Assembly: GCA_018292915.2 (NCBI GenBank)
Contig: JACVVK020000209.1
Coordinates: 355,001-419,000 of the forward strand
Source: Batillaria attramentaria
Taxonomy: Eukaryota; Mollusca; Gastropoda; Batillariidae
Length of the DNA: 64,000 nucleotides
Direction: 5' to 3'
Part shown: piece by piece, positions 56,251 to 64,000 of the stretch
Position numbering within the stretch: the first letter of the stretch is position 1
How the letters are laid out: every line of letters starts with the position of its first letter
The notes under the pieces: generated by a model
Databases searched by the model: none
Seen by the model: only the letters and a program-made list of their open reading frames with translations
Told to the model about the DNA's origin: nothing
Program-made: the position numbers and the translations under genes

Positions 56251-59200
56251 CAACACTGGTCTATACATAATGAAAAAATCAGCACTGCCACACTGAACAT
56301 GGTACACACAACACACAACAAGCAATGCTAATGGCATCACAACACAGGCCGGCAGCCCGTGAACAAGATCTACTCACGGCTAGGGAAAACCACAGTTTGC
56401 ACGTGGAGCAACAGCGTTATCTAGTGTGTCACTGCGGAGTCTGAAGGCGTAGAAAACAAACCTTGCCAAGTTAGAGGTAGAGGTCAGATCTGTGACACTG
56501 AGAATGGACAATTTTTTCGTTCGGTAATAATTTAGGTCAAAGTCTGATAAATACTTAACACGCAGTTCACCGTACAGAGGGCAGTCAAAAAGGAAATGCA
56601 TTTCATCTTCTAGAGTGTTTCTGCAAAATGGACATTTCTTCTGATCCGTGTTAGGTGTCTGGTACCTGTACTTGTTGCCTCTCAGGTCTGTAATACCTAA
56701 GCGAAACTTAGTATATGTATTTCTCACATAGTGTGAAGTAACAAACTCAAAGTACATTTCTGGTTCTAATGTGCTTTTGAAACTACGGTAAAGCTGAAAA
56801 CGTTCACTATCTGACAGTTTAGAAGACCAGTTCTGTCCAGCACAATCAATCATTCTTTGCTTGAACACTTTTAAAAACCTTTCTTTGTATCCAACTCCCT
56901 GAGACAACCAAACATGACCAAAACCATTTTGATATAACAGTAGTTTTACCTTTGATGCCCATGTTTCCTTACCCCTGACATCCATGTCTCTTAGCATCTG
57001 ATTCGCCATACTGGAAAATCTGTCTACAGGTAATGAACACAGTCTAAGCCAGTAGGAAACACATCTTGTGGAAGCTAGTACAGAAAGCGGATAACGACCA
57101 AGTTCGCCATAAACCATCTGATTAGGTGTGCGTAGACCTACATTCAACAACCGCTTACAGGCAAACAAGTGCACCTTTTCTATTTCAAGAGAATGTTCTG
57201 TGCCCCATATTTCTGAGGCGTACAACAGGATCGGAACAATCTGTGCATCAAACAGTTGAAAAAATACAGTTGGGCTTGTACAATTGATCCTCCACAAAGT
57301 TTTGAAAATATCAACTACGCATTTCTTTGCTTTTGTGACCAAGTCTTCAACAGACGAGCTAATACTCAAGCGAGTAGTGAAGTTCATGCCGAGGTACTTA
57401 TACTTGTTTACAACTTCTACTTGCTGGGGTCCATAGTACCATTTCTCGTGTTTTGATAGGTATCCACCATTTCTAAAAACAATGACTTTTGTTTTATCTA
57501 TATTTACAGTGAGACCAAGTCTTACCGACATTGTAAACAGATTATTCAGCTGCGTTTGAAGACCACTAGGAGTAGAAGAAAACAATGCTATATCGTCAGC
57601 GAACATCAACAAGAACAGTTCAGCTGCACCTGGTCGCAGCTGGAAACCGTGTTTACCATTGTTCACAATGTAAAAAGCCAGTTCGTTTATCAGAAACGAG
57701 AATAATGTCGGCGAGGCTAAACAACCCTGTTTAAGCCCTTGATAACACTCAAAATAATCTGTACAGTTCATGTTGTCTCTAACACAAAATTTCACAGAGT
57801 TGTACATTGCCTTCAGTGCTGAAAGCATTTTACCACTTACACCAGCCTTCAGCAGAATATTCCAGAGTACATTTCTCTTCACTGTATCGAATGCTTTCTG
57901 GAAATCAACGAAAGCTACGTATACTTTTCTATTTTGTAATAGATGTTTTTGAACAAGAGCATATAGAGTGAAGATATGATCTATTGTTGTGTAAGACTTT
58001 CTAAAACCAGCTTGGGTTTCAGAGATGGCATCATGTTCTTCGGTCCAGTCGGTCAGTCGCTTATTTAATATATATGTGTATAATTTACTGACACAAGACA
58101 GTAGGGCAATGCCACGATAATTGTCAGGATTGTTCAGATCACCTTTTTATGAAGTGGAAATATGATGGCTTTGCACCACTCTTTTGGGAATGTGCCCGTA
58201 GTAAAAAGTGCATTAAAGTATCTAGTAAGAAACGGGACAATAATTGGTTCTGCAATTTTTAAAACTTCATTAATCAAACCGTCTGGTCCAGCTGCTTTTC
58301 CTAATTTTGCATGTTTTAAAGATTCCTTGACTTCTGTTTCTGTTATATCATTATCTAGGTCATGAAATATATCATCGCCATCATTGTCCTCTTGTAGGGA
58401 GACGTCTTCTTCATTCTGTTCACGACTGTCATTTAGAATGGTAGAAAAGTGGCGGAACCATGATTCTTTTGTTATGTTGTTTTTTGCCCTGGGTTTTCGT
58501 TTCCATTTTTTAATTTCCTTCCAAAATGCCTGTGCATCGCGTCTGCTGTTGATCAGTTTATCCACACTGTCTTTCTTGAATTTAATCTCTTTAGTTTTGA
58601 GTAATTTTTTGTACTTCTTTCTTTCTTCTAAATAAATTTGTCTGTTTTCTGTTGTCTTATTTTTATTAAAGGATCTTAAAGCTTTCCTCGTTGTTTTCTT
58701 TGCTGTAGAGCATTCCTGGTCAAACCAGGGGTGTCCTGCTCTTATATGGGAACTATTGACATTACTACAAGAAATATGCTTTGTCATGCAACTTGCAGCA
58801 TCTTTGACAGCATTTGTAAAAGTTTCAATGGCATCATCAAGAGAATGATCTATCTGAGCAGTCGCATGTTCTAAACAAGTTTGAAATGCAAGTGATGACA
58901 AATTGTCCATGAGTGTCTGCGACTCATCTGGACTCCATATTATTTTAACAAATGAATAAGACTGAGCGTTTTCAAAGGGTGCATCCACATCGTTTGGAGA
59001 GTGCGCGGGGTTAACAGTGAGTTCAAGTGGCATATGGACAGACTCAATTCTGTCTGCTACGCTGAGACTTGTACACAAGGAAACAAGTTCTGGGGAAGCA
59101 ATAAAATAATCGTTTGTACTACTACCAGTAGAAGAGATGAAAGTGAGCTGTTTTGATAAGTCAGGACTACTTAAACCATTCAAAATCAATAGTTCAAAAC

Positions 59201-59879
59201 ATGCACACAGGTCTAAGAGATTTCTGCCAAACGCATTTTCAACATGATCATCGGAACTTCTGCTTCTAAGAAACAGTTGGGTGTCACTAGATAACGTATC
59301 TTCTGGGTCAAGCTGGAATAAGTAAGAGTTAGGTTGTAAATCAGCCGTTCTACCGTTGAAGTCTCCGCACAGGAGAAAGTGGACGTCACCAAACTGTTCA
59401 AGTATGCTGACAAGGCACTGTTCTATTTCATGAATATGACATGTATGAGGTAAGTTCTTATAAAACGGCGAATCCTTTGGGGGCACGTAACACGCAAAGA
59501 GAATTACATCACAGTCCGTACCAAAGAGTGTTTTGTCAAGCTTAAGAACGATAACCTGGTCGCATGAAATATCTATCCTAGATACAAACTGAGCATATTC
59601 CTTTCGTATCAACACTACGACACCCCCTGAGCTTCTGCCTTGACGGGAAAGTTTCACAGCAGGAGACGAAAAGCACGTGAAGTTAGACCAAGCGTCCGGT
59701 GGAATAAATGCACTGTCTAAAAATGTTTCCAGCAAACAAGCCACGTCAAAAGTACTTACATACTGTAAGAAGTCAGGGTCGGCAAGTTTACTCCACAGTC
59801 CGTCGATATTCCATGACAGAAAAGTAAACGGGTGTTGACACTGACCTACTACACATGCGTGTAACTGGGTAGTATCCCG

Positions 59880-59915
<36 letters not shown>

Positions 59916-59921
59916 TGTGTG

Positions 59922-59965
<44 letters not shown>

Positions 59966-60360
59966 TCCCGTATACATGGCATTACAAAAGAACGACCGTG
60001 ACGACAGCAGGTGATTAAATGGAAACAACATATTGGGCTGGTCAGTGGCCATCTTGTTACCTTGTTTGTCGTTACGTTTAGTCAGTGTCACAATATGTCA
60101 TATCTGACTTGTGTGTGTGTGTGTGTGTGTGTGGGGGGGGGGGGGCAAAGGGGAAGCAGGAAAGTTCACACATGGACTGTCGAGAAGTTTGGAAGAGTGA
60201 AACAGGGAAAGGAGAGAGGGGCAGGGAAGGAGGGTGGAGGGATTAGGGGGTTAGAAGGAAGTAAAATGTCTTCACTTTGTTGCTGGGTATCGCGGAGCAG
60301 TTTGTCGTTGCGGAGGAACAGGTGACCTGCGCGCTTAGTTAGCTATCTGTCTGCCAGTCC

Positions 60361-60403
<43 letters not shown>

Positions 60404-60430
60404 CATGCGTGCGTGTGTGTGTGTGTGTGT

Positions 60431-60501
<71 letters not shown>

Positions 60502-60705
60502 TCTCTCTCTCTCTCCCTCCTTTTCACTAGTACCATTTCGGTATAACTGATTTACTTTGATTTTGTAATTCATATTGCATATTTCAACAATGTAGTGCGT
60601 GTTTGTGTATGCCTGCGTTTGTTTGTTTGTGGTATTTAGCTGTAGTTTAGCAAGGGCAAGATAGTGCAAAGGGCTCTGTGCCTAATTTTTCATCGTTCAA
60701 AAATA

Positions 60706-60740
<35 letters not shown>

Positions 60741-60741
60741 G

Positions 60742-60824
<83 letters not shown>

Positions 60825-62033
60825 CCACCACCACCACCACCACCAAACATTTGCCCCATCTACGATCAATTAAACTATAACCAATAATTCCCAGGTTATT
60901 ACAAAACTGTTGCTGGAGCTTCGTTGGAACTATATCGCCATCGTCTACATCGACGACGACTACGGAACTACAGCAGCGACCGCACTACGACAAGAGGCCG
61001 AACGTCAGAATATCTGCGTGCCTGTGTTTGACTCATTACCAACCAATACGAAGTCCTCAGCGTTTATCACATCCGTCAACGATGTCTTGACAAAACTGAG
61101 AGGCATTAACGAAGAATCGAAAAAAAACTGGCGTGGTTTTTGTTGGGTCGCCCGATGTGGCAAAACTGTTCACCCGGAGTCTGAGCGATACATTGGATTT
61201 TGTGGAGGTAAGTGAAGTCACCGCAGCTCGCAGCGAATTTGAACATACGCTGCGAATGACCAGATAACTTACTTACTGTGTGTGTCCGCAGTAAATATAC
61301 AGAAAACCTTAACATTGGCATTTTCTCAGAATCTACAAATAGCAGAGGTACCAAACTTGGCTTGCTGATAGAGAGTCCTAAGACATTTCAAAATATATCA
61401 TTTTGAATGACCTATACTCAAGGTCAAGGTCACTAAAGCACCAAGGTCAAGGCCATACAAACAGTTTTGGGGAAAACTGTAACATTGCCAGGAACTAAGA
61501 AACACCAGAGACACCTTACTTGGCGTGATGATAGATATTGATAAGATTTCCTTTTACAAACATACTCTTTTGAATGACCTTGACCCAAGGGAGCCATGGA
61601 GGCTGCTGCCTCTCTAGTTAATTCAGTTGTGGTTTTTTTTTTCCCCACCGCCAGATCTGTTCATGTATGACACTGTCTCCCCATCCTAAACACACCGGTT
61701 ATCCTTCCTTTGTTTTTGTTTGCTCGCTTGATTTTTTCCTTCTTCTTAAATCAATGCAGGAAACTGGGGCAGTACAAGGAAATTTCCGCTCGAGAGAATA
61801 ATGGCTGATAATCAGACTGTCTTTTGAAACGTTTATAAATGCACCTAAACATAAAACTTTCAGGCAGCCGGCGCTGATGAAGAATTGTTCATCCACACAG
61901 CTAATATATCAAGTTTCGATGACTAGTTCCTATACAGTTTTCATATAGATAAAAAGAAATATTTGTGTTAAGGGTATCAAAAAACATGTCCACACTTTTC
62001 CTGGTACTGTCTTGAGTGTGCGTGCGTGCGTGC

Positions 62034-62122
<89 letters not shown>

Positions 62123-63207
62123 TTCAAAATTCATGAAAAAAAAAAAACCCCGAACATTTTTTCTCCCCTTCAAGAACCAAATATTTGTGCCTTTTACGCA
62201 GTACAAGAACTTGCATCATCAGAATCTGATATTGTTTTTCAGGTGATTTTCTCGGAGGCACTGCGCCTTCAGTCTTCAGCGTTAACAGACAACATCCAAG
62301 TACTGGAGGCCGCCAAAGGTTCTTTGATGGTCACACCACGACACAGGGAAATGGAGGAGTTCCGAGAAGCTTGGAACACGCTGTGGATTAACTGCTCTTA
62401 TCCTCCTCCCGAGGTCACGGATCATCCGTGGCTGCAAGAGCTGCACGCTCTGCACAAGGGCAGCAACTGCCAGGCTTTGAGACTGAAGCCTGCAGAGGAG
62501 CTTCTCTACCCTTGGTACCACGTGCAAGCTGCTGCGGTGTTTGCCGCTGTGATCAAGAGAAAGCATGCACAGGATTGCGCCGGTGCATCTGTCCCCTGTA
62601 CAAAGTTTTTGTCGCATCTGCGGGAGCTCACTTCGCAGCAGATTATGCTTCAAAGATCCTTGGACCTTGAGGCCGAATTCCTGAACATCAGTTCCGCCTT
62701 CTACGGGGTCACTGATGTGAGATTTTCCAGCAGCGGGGAAGTGCTGGTTGGGACCGACCACGAGGAGACTTTGTACGAGATTCATAACTTCCGGACCTGT
62801 GGCGGCGACAGCCAGTTCTGCTTCCGAAAGGTACAGCAAGGTTTCATACTGAATATGTTTACAAGCAGGTTTATGGGAGTGTTTCAGTGTGTTGATATAT
62901 TGAACGCAGCTGTAACTGTGTTACTGTAGCTTAAAGTCCCCGCCACTAGTGTGTGAGTAGAGATAGCAGTATCACACTACCAGCACCAGTTTCCTAACAG
63001 CGAGAGAAAACCCCATTGCCTGTTACTGAGAGTTTTTGTTTTGCTATACAACGAGTCCTACGAGCGTATCGCCTCGTTTTGCCTGCGAACAGTTTCTAAT
63101 AACACGGAGCTGGTTGCTGTTGGACACCAGTTGTTGTAACACTGCGGTCTGCAAAAGCATATTATGTAATGCAGACCATCTGCTGTAGTCAATGTAAAAC
63201 AATCTTT

Positions 63208-63283
<76 letters not shown>

Positions 63284-63851
63284 GGGATACTCAGATTTAC
63301 AGATTTAGGGGGAAAAGATAAGAAAAACAACTCTAGTGTGCACAAGATAGTTATAATCTGAAGAAGATTGTGTGAACTACCTACTTACGTACATGCGCTC
63401 TGTATTGTATATTGTGTTTGTATTGTACTTCTGTTAATGTGAAATATATATGTATATGTGTGAAAAAAAAAACAAAAAAAAAACAGAATAAAAAATAGAT
63501 TACAAGAAGAAAAAAGAACTCTTTGCTTTGTGTCTTTTTTCAAAGGTAGGCAACTTCTTCGATGGAAACATATCTCTGAACTACAGCCAGACAGAAGCCT
63601 ACCCTCCGGACACTACAGGCCCGGTCACGTGGGATAATCTTGCGCCTGCGCAGTGTAGTGACGACGTGGACTGCCTCGAGTGTAGAAGGACTGACCTTGC
63701 GGAAAGCGCTCTCATCGTTGAAGGGGATTTCTACTTCGTCGCAATGGTGCCCGTCCACACGAGCGATCCCGATAACCCGCTTCAGTGCGGAGCCATACGT
63801 CCGGATCTCGGAGCAGATTTCGTTGAAAGCATCCTGTTCGCGCTGGATAAG
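47604..63851 (+). CDS. Secreted/transmembrane receptor with tandem Venus-flytrap (ANF-receptor) domains, class C GPCR-like, partial at 3' end
   Basis: Exons 47604-47623, 48636-48865, 49705-49819, 50312-50490, 60895-61207, 62243-62830 and 63546-63851. Exon 1 plus exon 2 give a signal peptide (MAATFLW then LVLAVLLQPLLIVQA). The first domain shows VREVQSVFAVEWFIDKLN, LVGPSRTSEVIPVSQFF, PQISGSATG, FLRVIPPDDVQ, LRWNYIAIVYIDDDYGTTA, VVFVGSPDVAKL and PWYHVQAAAVFAAV, all typical of bilobed ligand-binding ectodomains of metabotropic-glutamate-type receptors. Exon 7 then carries FYFVAMVPVH, CGAIRPDLGADFVESILFAL and DK, which looks like the opening of a second such domain. Exons 3 and 5 each carry one surplus base (C-run, A-run). 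Without those, phases are consistent and ~583 codons are visible. The membrane part lies beyond the window, so class C GPCR is inference; a guanylyl cyclase-type receptor is less likely. Ligand unknown. Confidence 0.85.
47646..47905. repeat. T/G-run, (GT)n, (CT)n and (TCTG)n block in receptor intron 1
   Basis: T-runs and a G-run lie at 47646-47687, GT at 47743-47809, and CT and TCTG repeats up to 47899. Confidence 0.95.
48163..48258. repeat. (CT)n-(CA)n microsatellite
   Basis: Pure dinucleotide tracts with a short ccacaccaca bridge. Confidence 0.95.
48541..48633. repeat. (GTGC)n-(GT)n tract forming the exon 2 acceptor
   Basis: The tract runs right up to the tgtag splice acceptor of receptor exon 2, so it takes the place of a normal polypyrimidine tract. 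Confidence 0.95.
48636..48865 (+). CDS. Receptor exon 2
   Basis: Rest of the signal peptide, then the N-terminal lobe of the first domain (MLAAMFDVNN, VFAVEWFIDKLNQINYIPGY). The acceptor tgtag| is the end of a GT microsatellite. Donor ATAG|gtgagc. Confidence 0.85.
48900..49690. other. Receptor intron 2, no second feature recognised
   Basis: Includes a GC-rich part at 49420-49620 with several short ggcagccagct-type inverted words. No gene is seen. Confidence 0.4.
49705..49819 (+). CDS. Receptor exon 3, one-base frameshift
   Basis: Enters in a frame reading GLETWRTCHSH and leaves in another reading RTMEAAVQLKEHYITGS. The shift lies at the cacacccc run near 49737, where one base is surplus. 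Acceptor tatatacag|, donor TTG|gtatgt. Confidence 0.75.
49889..49985 (-). mobile_element. SINE family D, 3' half
   Basis: Reverse complement matches gtggcgctgcaccgcgg, gcgcttccc and cccgaatttcccgaa of 10840-10915. Confidence 0.6.
50205..50268. repeat. (ATAAT)n pentanucleotide microsatellite
   Basis: About twelve units, 45 bases before receptor exon 4. Confidence 0.95.
50312..50490 (+). CDS. Receptor exon 4
   Basis: Encodes GLVGPSRTSEVIPVSQFF through FLRVIPPDDVQIK. Acceptor tttacgtag|, donor AAG|gtaaaa. Confidence 0.9.
50505..50815 (+). mobile_element. LINE 3' end fragment with (ATT)n tail
   Basis: A broken frame matches the W-N-S-L-P-P-x-L-R...F-K-S-H-L-K-T-H-L-F pattern common at the C-terminus of Jockey/CR1-type ORF2. 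A GT-containing 3' UTR and ATT tail follow. Confidence 0.6.
50816..52195. other. Intron 4 sequence without recognised features
   Basis: A 129-codon minus-strand frame at 51196-51585 has no motif and is not accepted. Confidence 0.4.
52196..52875 (+). repeat. Tandem duplication, ~390-bp unit with (CA)n
   Basis: cttttatgataattac-taccct through cttacctacacac is present at 52200-52320 and 52588-52708. Each copy is followed by CA repeats and cgcacgcccctaagc motifs. Confidence 0.9.
52876..53434. other. C-rich and unassigned intron sequence
   Basis: C-rich tracts at 52985-53100, then sequence with no recognised feature. Confidence 0.4.
53440..53750. mobile_element. MITE-like element with (CAA)n core
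   Basis: The ends aggggcctgttgcatggagg and, reversed, cctttagggactaatgcatg are imperfect inverted repeats. The gggcctgttgca edge is of the kind seen in Harbinger-type MITEs. (CAA)n lies at 53512-53602. Confidence 0.45.
54244..54420 (+). mobile_element. SINE family A with 14-bp target-site duplication
   Basis: Full-length copy between cccttcgttcattt at 54230-54243 and 54421-54434. Confidence 0.93.
54541..56112 (-). repeat. Repeat X, inverted copy, tail part
   Basis: The palindrome lies at 54541-54570, then the X body is read on the minus strand with both gggcgataact sub-repeats. It breaks at a (GA)n tract where the LINE begins. The head part is at 59884-60058. Confidence 0.8.
56380..58133 (-). 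pseudogene. LINE ORF2 C-terminal part: reverse transcriptase and zinc-knuckle-like end
   Basis: Continues the RT in the shifted frame: YVAFVDFQKAFD (catalytic Asp), GLKQGCLASPTLF, FADDIALFS (catalytic FADD), NIDKTKVIVF and KYLGM, then the C-terminal CPFCRNTLEDEMHFLFDCP. All RT motifs are intact. A single-base shift separates it from the endonuclease part. Confidence 0.85.
58134..59744 (-). CDS. LINE ORF2 N-terminal part: AP endonuclease and RT start
   Basis: The frame actually opens upstream at SWNIDGL (about 59800), the first endonuclease motif. It continues with GGVVVLIRKE, CGDFNGR and a degenerate final motif near ESVHMPLEL. A lysine-rich linker follows, then KAAGPDGLINEVLK, the entry of the RT domain. 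It ends at a stop just after LHKK, where an A5 run seems one base short. The enzyme nicks target DNA to prime reverse transcription. Confidence 0.85.
   Translation of the reverse strand: MACLLETFLDSAFIPPDAWSNFTCFSSPAVKLSRQGRSSGGVVVLIRKEYAQFVSRIDISCDQVIVLKLDKTLFGTDCDVILFACYVPPKDSPFYKNLPHTCHIHEIEQCLVSILEQFGDVHFLLCGDFNGRTADLQPNSYLFQLDPEDTLSSDTQLFLRSRSSDDHVENAFGRNLLDLCACFELLILNGLSSPDLSKQLTFISSTGSSTNDYFIASPELVSLCTSLSVADRIESVHMPLELTVNPAHSPNDVDAPFENAQSYSFVKIIWSPDESQTLMDNLSSLAFQTCLEHATAQIDHSLDDAIETFTNAVKDAASCMTKHISCSNVNSSHIRAGHPWFDQECSTAKKTTRKALRSFNKNKTTENRQIYLEERKKYKKLLKTKEIKFKKDSVDKLINSRRDAQAFWKEIKKWKRKPRAKNNITKESWFRHFSTILNDSREQNEEDVSLQEDNDGDDIFHDLDNDITETEVKESLKHAKLGKAAGPDGLINEVLKIAEPIIVPFLTRYFNALFTTGTFPKEWCKAIIFPLHKKVI
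59884..60058 (-). repeat. Repeat X, inverted copy, head part
   Basis: The reverse complement reads aacaagatggccact, then cagcccaatatgttgtttcc, tgctgtcgtcacggtcgttc and a CA-CT tract, as in X unit 4. Confidence 0.8.
60059..60362. other. Intron 4 remainder with (GT)n and G-run
   Basis: No gene or repeat family is recognised besides GT/G tracts at 60109-60143. Confidence 0.5.
60363..60515. repeat. (GT)n-(CT)n microsatellite
   Basis: About 140 bases of GT with a GCGTGCATGC interruption, then CT. Confidence 0.95.
60711..60843. repeat. (CT)n-(CA)n-(CCA)n microsatellite before receptor exon 5
   Basis: Ends about 50 bases upstream of the exon 5 acceptor. Confidence 0.95.
60895..61207 (+). CDS. Receptor exon 5, one-base frameshift
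   Basis: Encodes the lobe-2 start (LRWNYIAIVYIDDDYGTTA). The frame changes at an A8 run near 61120-61127, after which GVVFVGSPDVAKLFTRSL is read. Seven A's would keep the frame. Acceptor ttcccag|, donor GAG|gtaagt. Confidence 0.85.
61208..62242. other. Receptor intron 5 with (GT)n at 62022-62117
   Basis: Several ccaaggtcaaggtca-type words lie at 61420-61590 (aaggtcaaggtcacta, caaggtcaaggcca, tgaccttgaccc), a short repeated motif without known role. Otherwise nothing is recognised. Confidence 0.5.
62243..62830 (+). CDS. Receptor exon 6
   Basis: 196 codons of the distal first domain with cysteines at NCSY, SNCQAL, QDCAG, VPCTKF, RTCGG and FCFRK. Acceptor gtttttcag|, donor AAG|gtacag. Confidence 0.9.
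63208..63282. repeat. (CA)n microsatellite in receptor intron 6
   Basis: About 70 bases of pure CA. Confidence 0.95.
63546..63851 (+). CDS. Receptor exon 7, last in the window
   Basis: Linker with paired cysteines (QCSDDVDCLEC), then the N-terminal strand and helix of a second flytrap-like domain. Donor AAG|gttgga is weak; without it the frame stops two codons later. Acceptor ttcaaag|. Confidence 0.75.
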
Positions 63852-63892
63852 GTTGGATGACTTCACGAGGGTGGGTGGGGTAGGTGGGTGGG

Positions 63893-64000
63893 TGTTTAGG
63901 GTGGGTGGGTGTGTTTGGGGGTTTAACGTCCTTTTCCACCACATACGGGTGATATCAAAGACGGGGCAACGATGAAAATGCCAGCACAAATATTTGGCCC
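63893..64000 (-). mobile_element. SINE family A, cut by the window end
   Basis: gggtgggtgtgtttgggggt, ttaacgtccttttccaccac, tgatatcaaagacggggc and gcacaaatatttggccc match family A on the minus strand. The head lies beyond the window. It begins about 40 bases after receptor exon 7. Confidence 0.85.

Larger units (their letters stand above)
56113..59882 (-). mobile_element. 3.8-kb LINE inserted in repeat X
   Basis: Minus-strand element with AP-endonuclease, reverse transcriptase, a cysteine C-terminus, a 3' UTR with CA repeats, AATAAA (56140 region) and a (TCTGAG)n tail at 56113-56131. The endonuclease frame is open into the CT tract without a start codon, and no ORF1 is seen, so the copy is probably 5'-truncated. 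It sits in intron 4 of the receptor gene, antisense to it. Confidence 0.85.

Noticed and set aside
62282..62839. 185-codon minus-strand ORF
   Set aside because: It is the antisense shadow of receptor exon 6, whose plus strand has family features and correct splice sites.

Overview
The window is eukaryotic nuclear DNA. It has GT-AG introns, tRNA-derived SINEs, LINEs, miniature inverted-repeat elements and very long (CA/GT)n tracts. The mix of an SLC22-type transporter, a class C receptor with Venus-flytrap domains and these repeats suggests an invertebrate, most likely a mollusc and perhaps a marine gastropod. That placement is an inference; no species marker is present.

Two protein-coding genes can be read through their splice sites, both on the + strand. 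(1) 3637-11422 is a complete SLC22-family (organic cation/carnitine transporter-like) gene with ten coding exons. All phases join to give 609 residues. Its 5' end carries a 260-bp tandem duplication that copies the start codon. (2) 47604 to beyond the window end is a receptor gene with a signal peptide, a complete Venus-flytrap (ANF-receptor) domain, and then what looks like the start of a second one. Seven exons are visible, about 583 codons, and the gene runs off the right edge. Exons 3 and 5 each contain one extra base in a homopolymer. When that base is discounted, every phase fits.

Layout: 1-3130 holds a LINE 3' end, SINEs and two TTAA-flanked MITEs. 3131-11422 is the SLC22 gene, with introns full of SINEs. 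11423-14740 is a SINE/LINE graveyard. 16100-21700 is a candidate spliced non-coding locus built on five tandemly repeated exon-like units. 21.9-27.5 kb is a mosaic of local duplications, including a 74-nt hairpin present three times and a ~145-bp satellite. 29-32 kb holds a T-rich inverted-repeat element, a 48-nt hairpin and a 1.07-kb punctuated TG array. 34.2-38.9 kb is a shuffled array of decayed LINE RNase H and thumb segments. 38.9-46.2 kb is a head-to-tail array of an unfamiliar 1-2.8 kb repeat, called X here, interrupted by LINE pieces and a TIR element. 47.6-64 kb is the receptor gene. Its 10.4-kb intron 4 holds an inverted X copy split by a 3.8-kb LINE.

Four tRNA-derived SINE-like families are distinguished: A (14 copies, with a CACCC-rich end), B ((ATT)n tail), C and D. 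Five family A insertions that keep the tRNA head have direct target-site duplications, as does one truncated copy, so the family was recently active.
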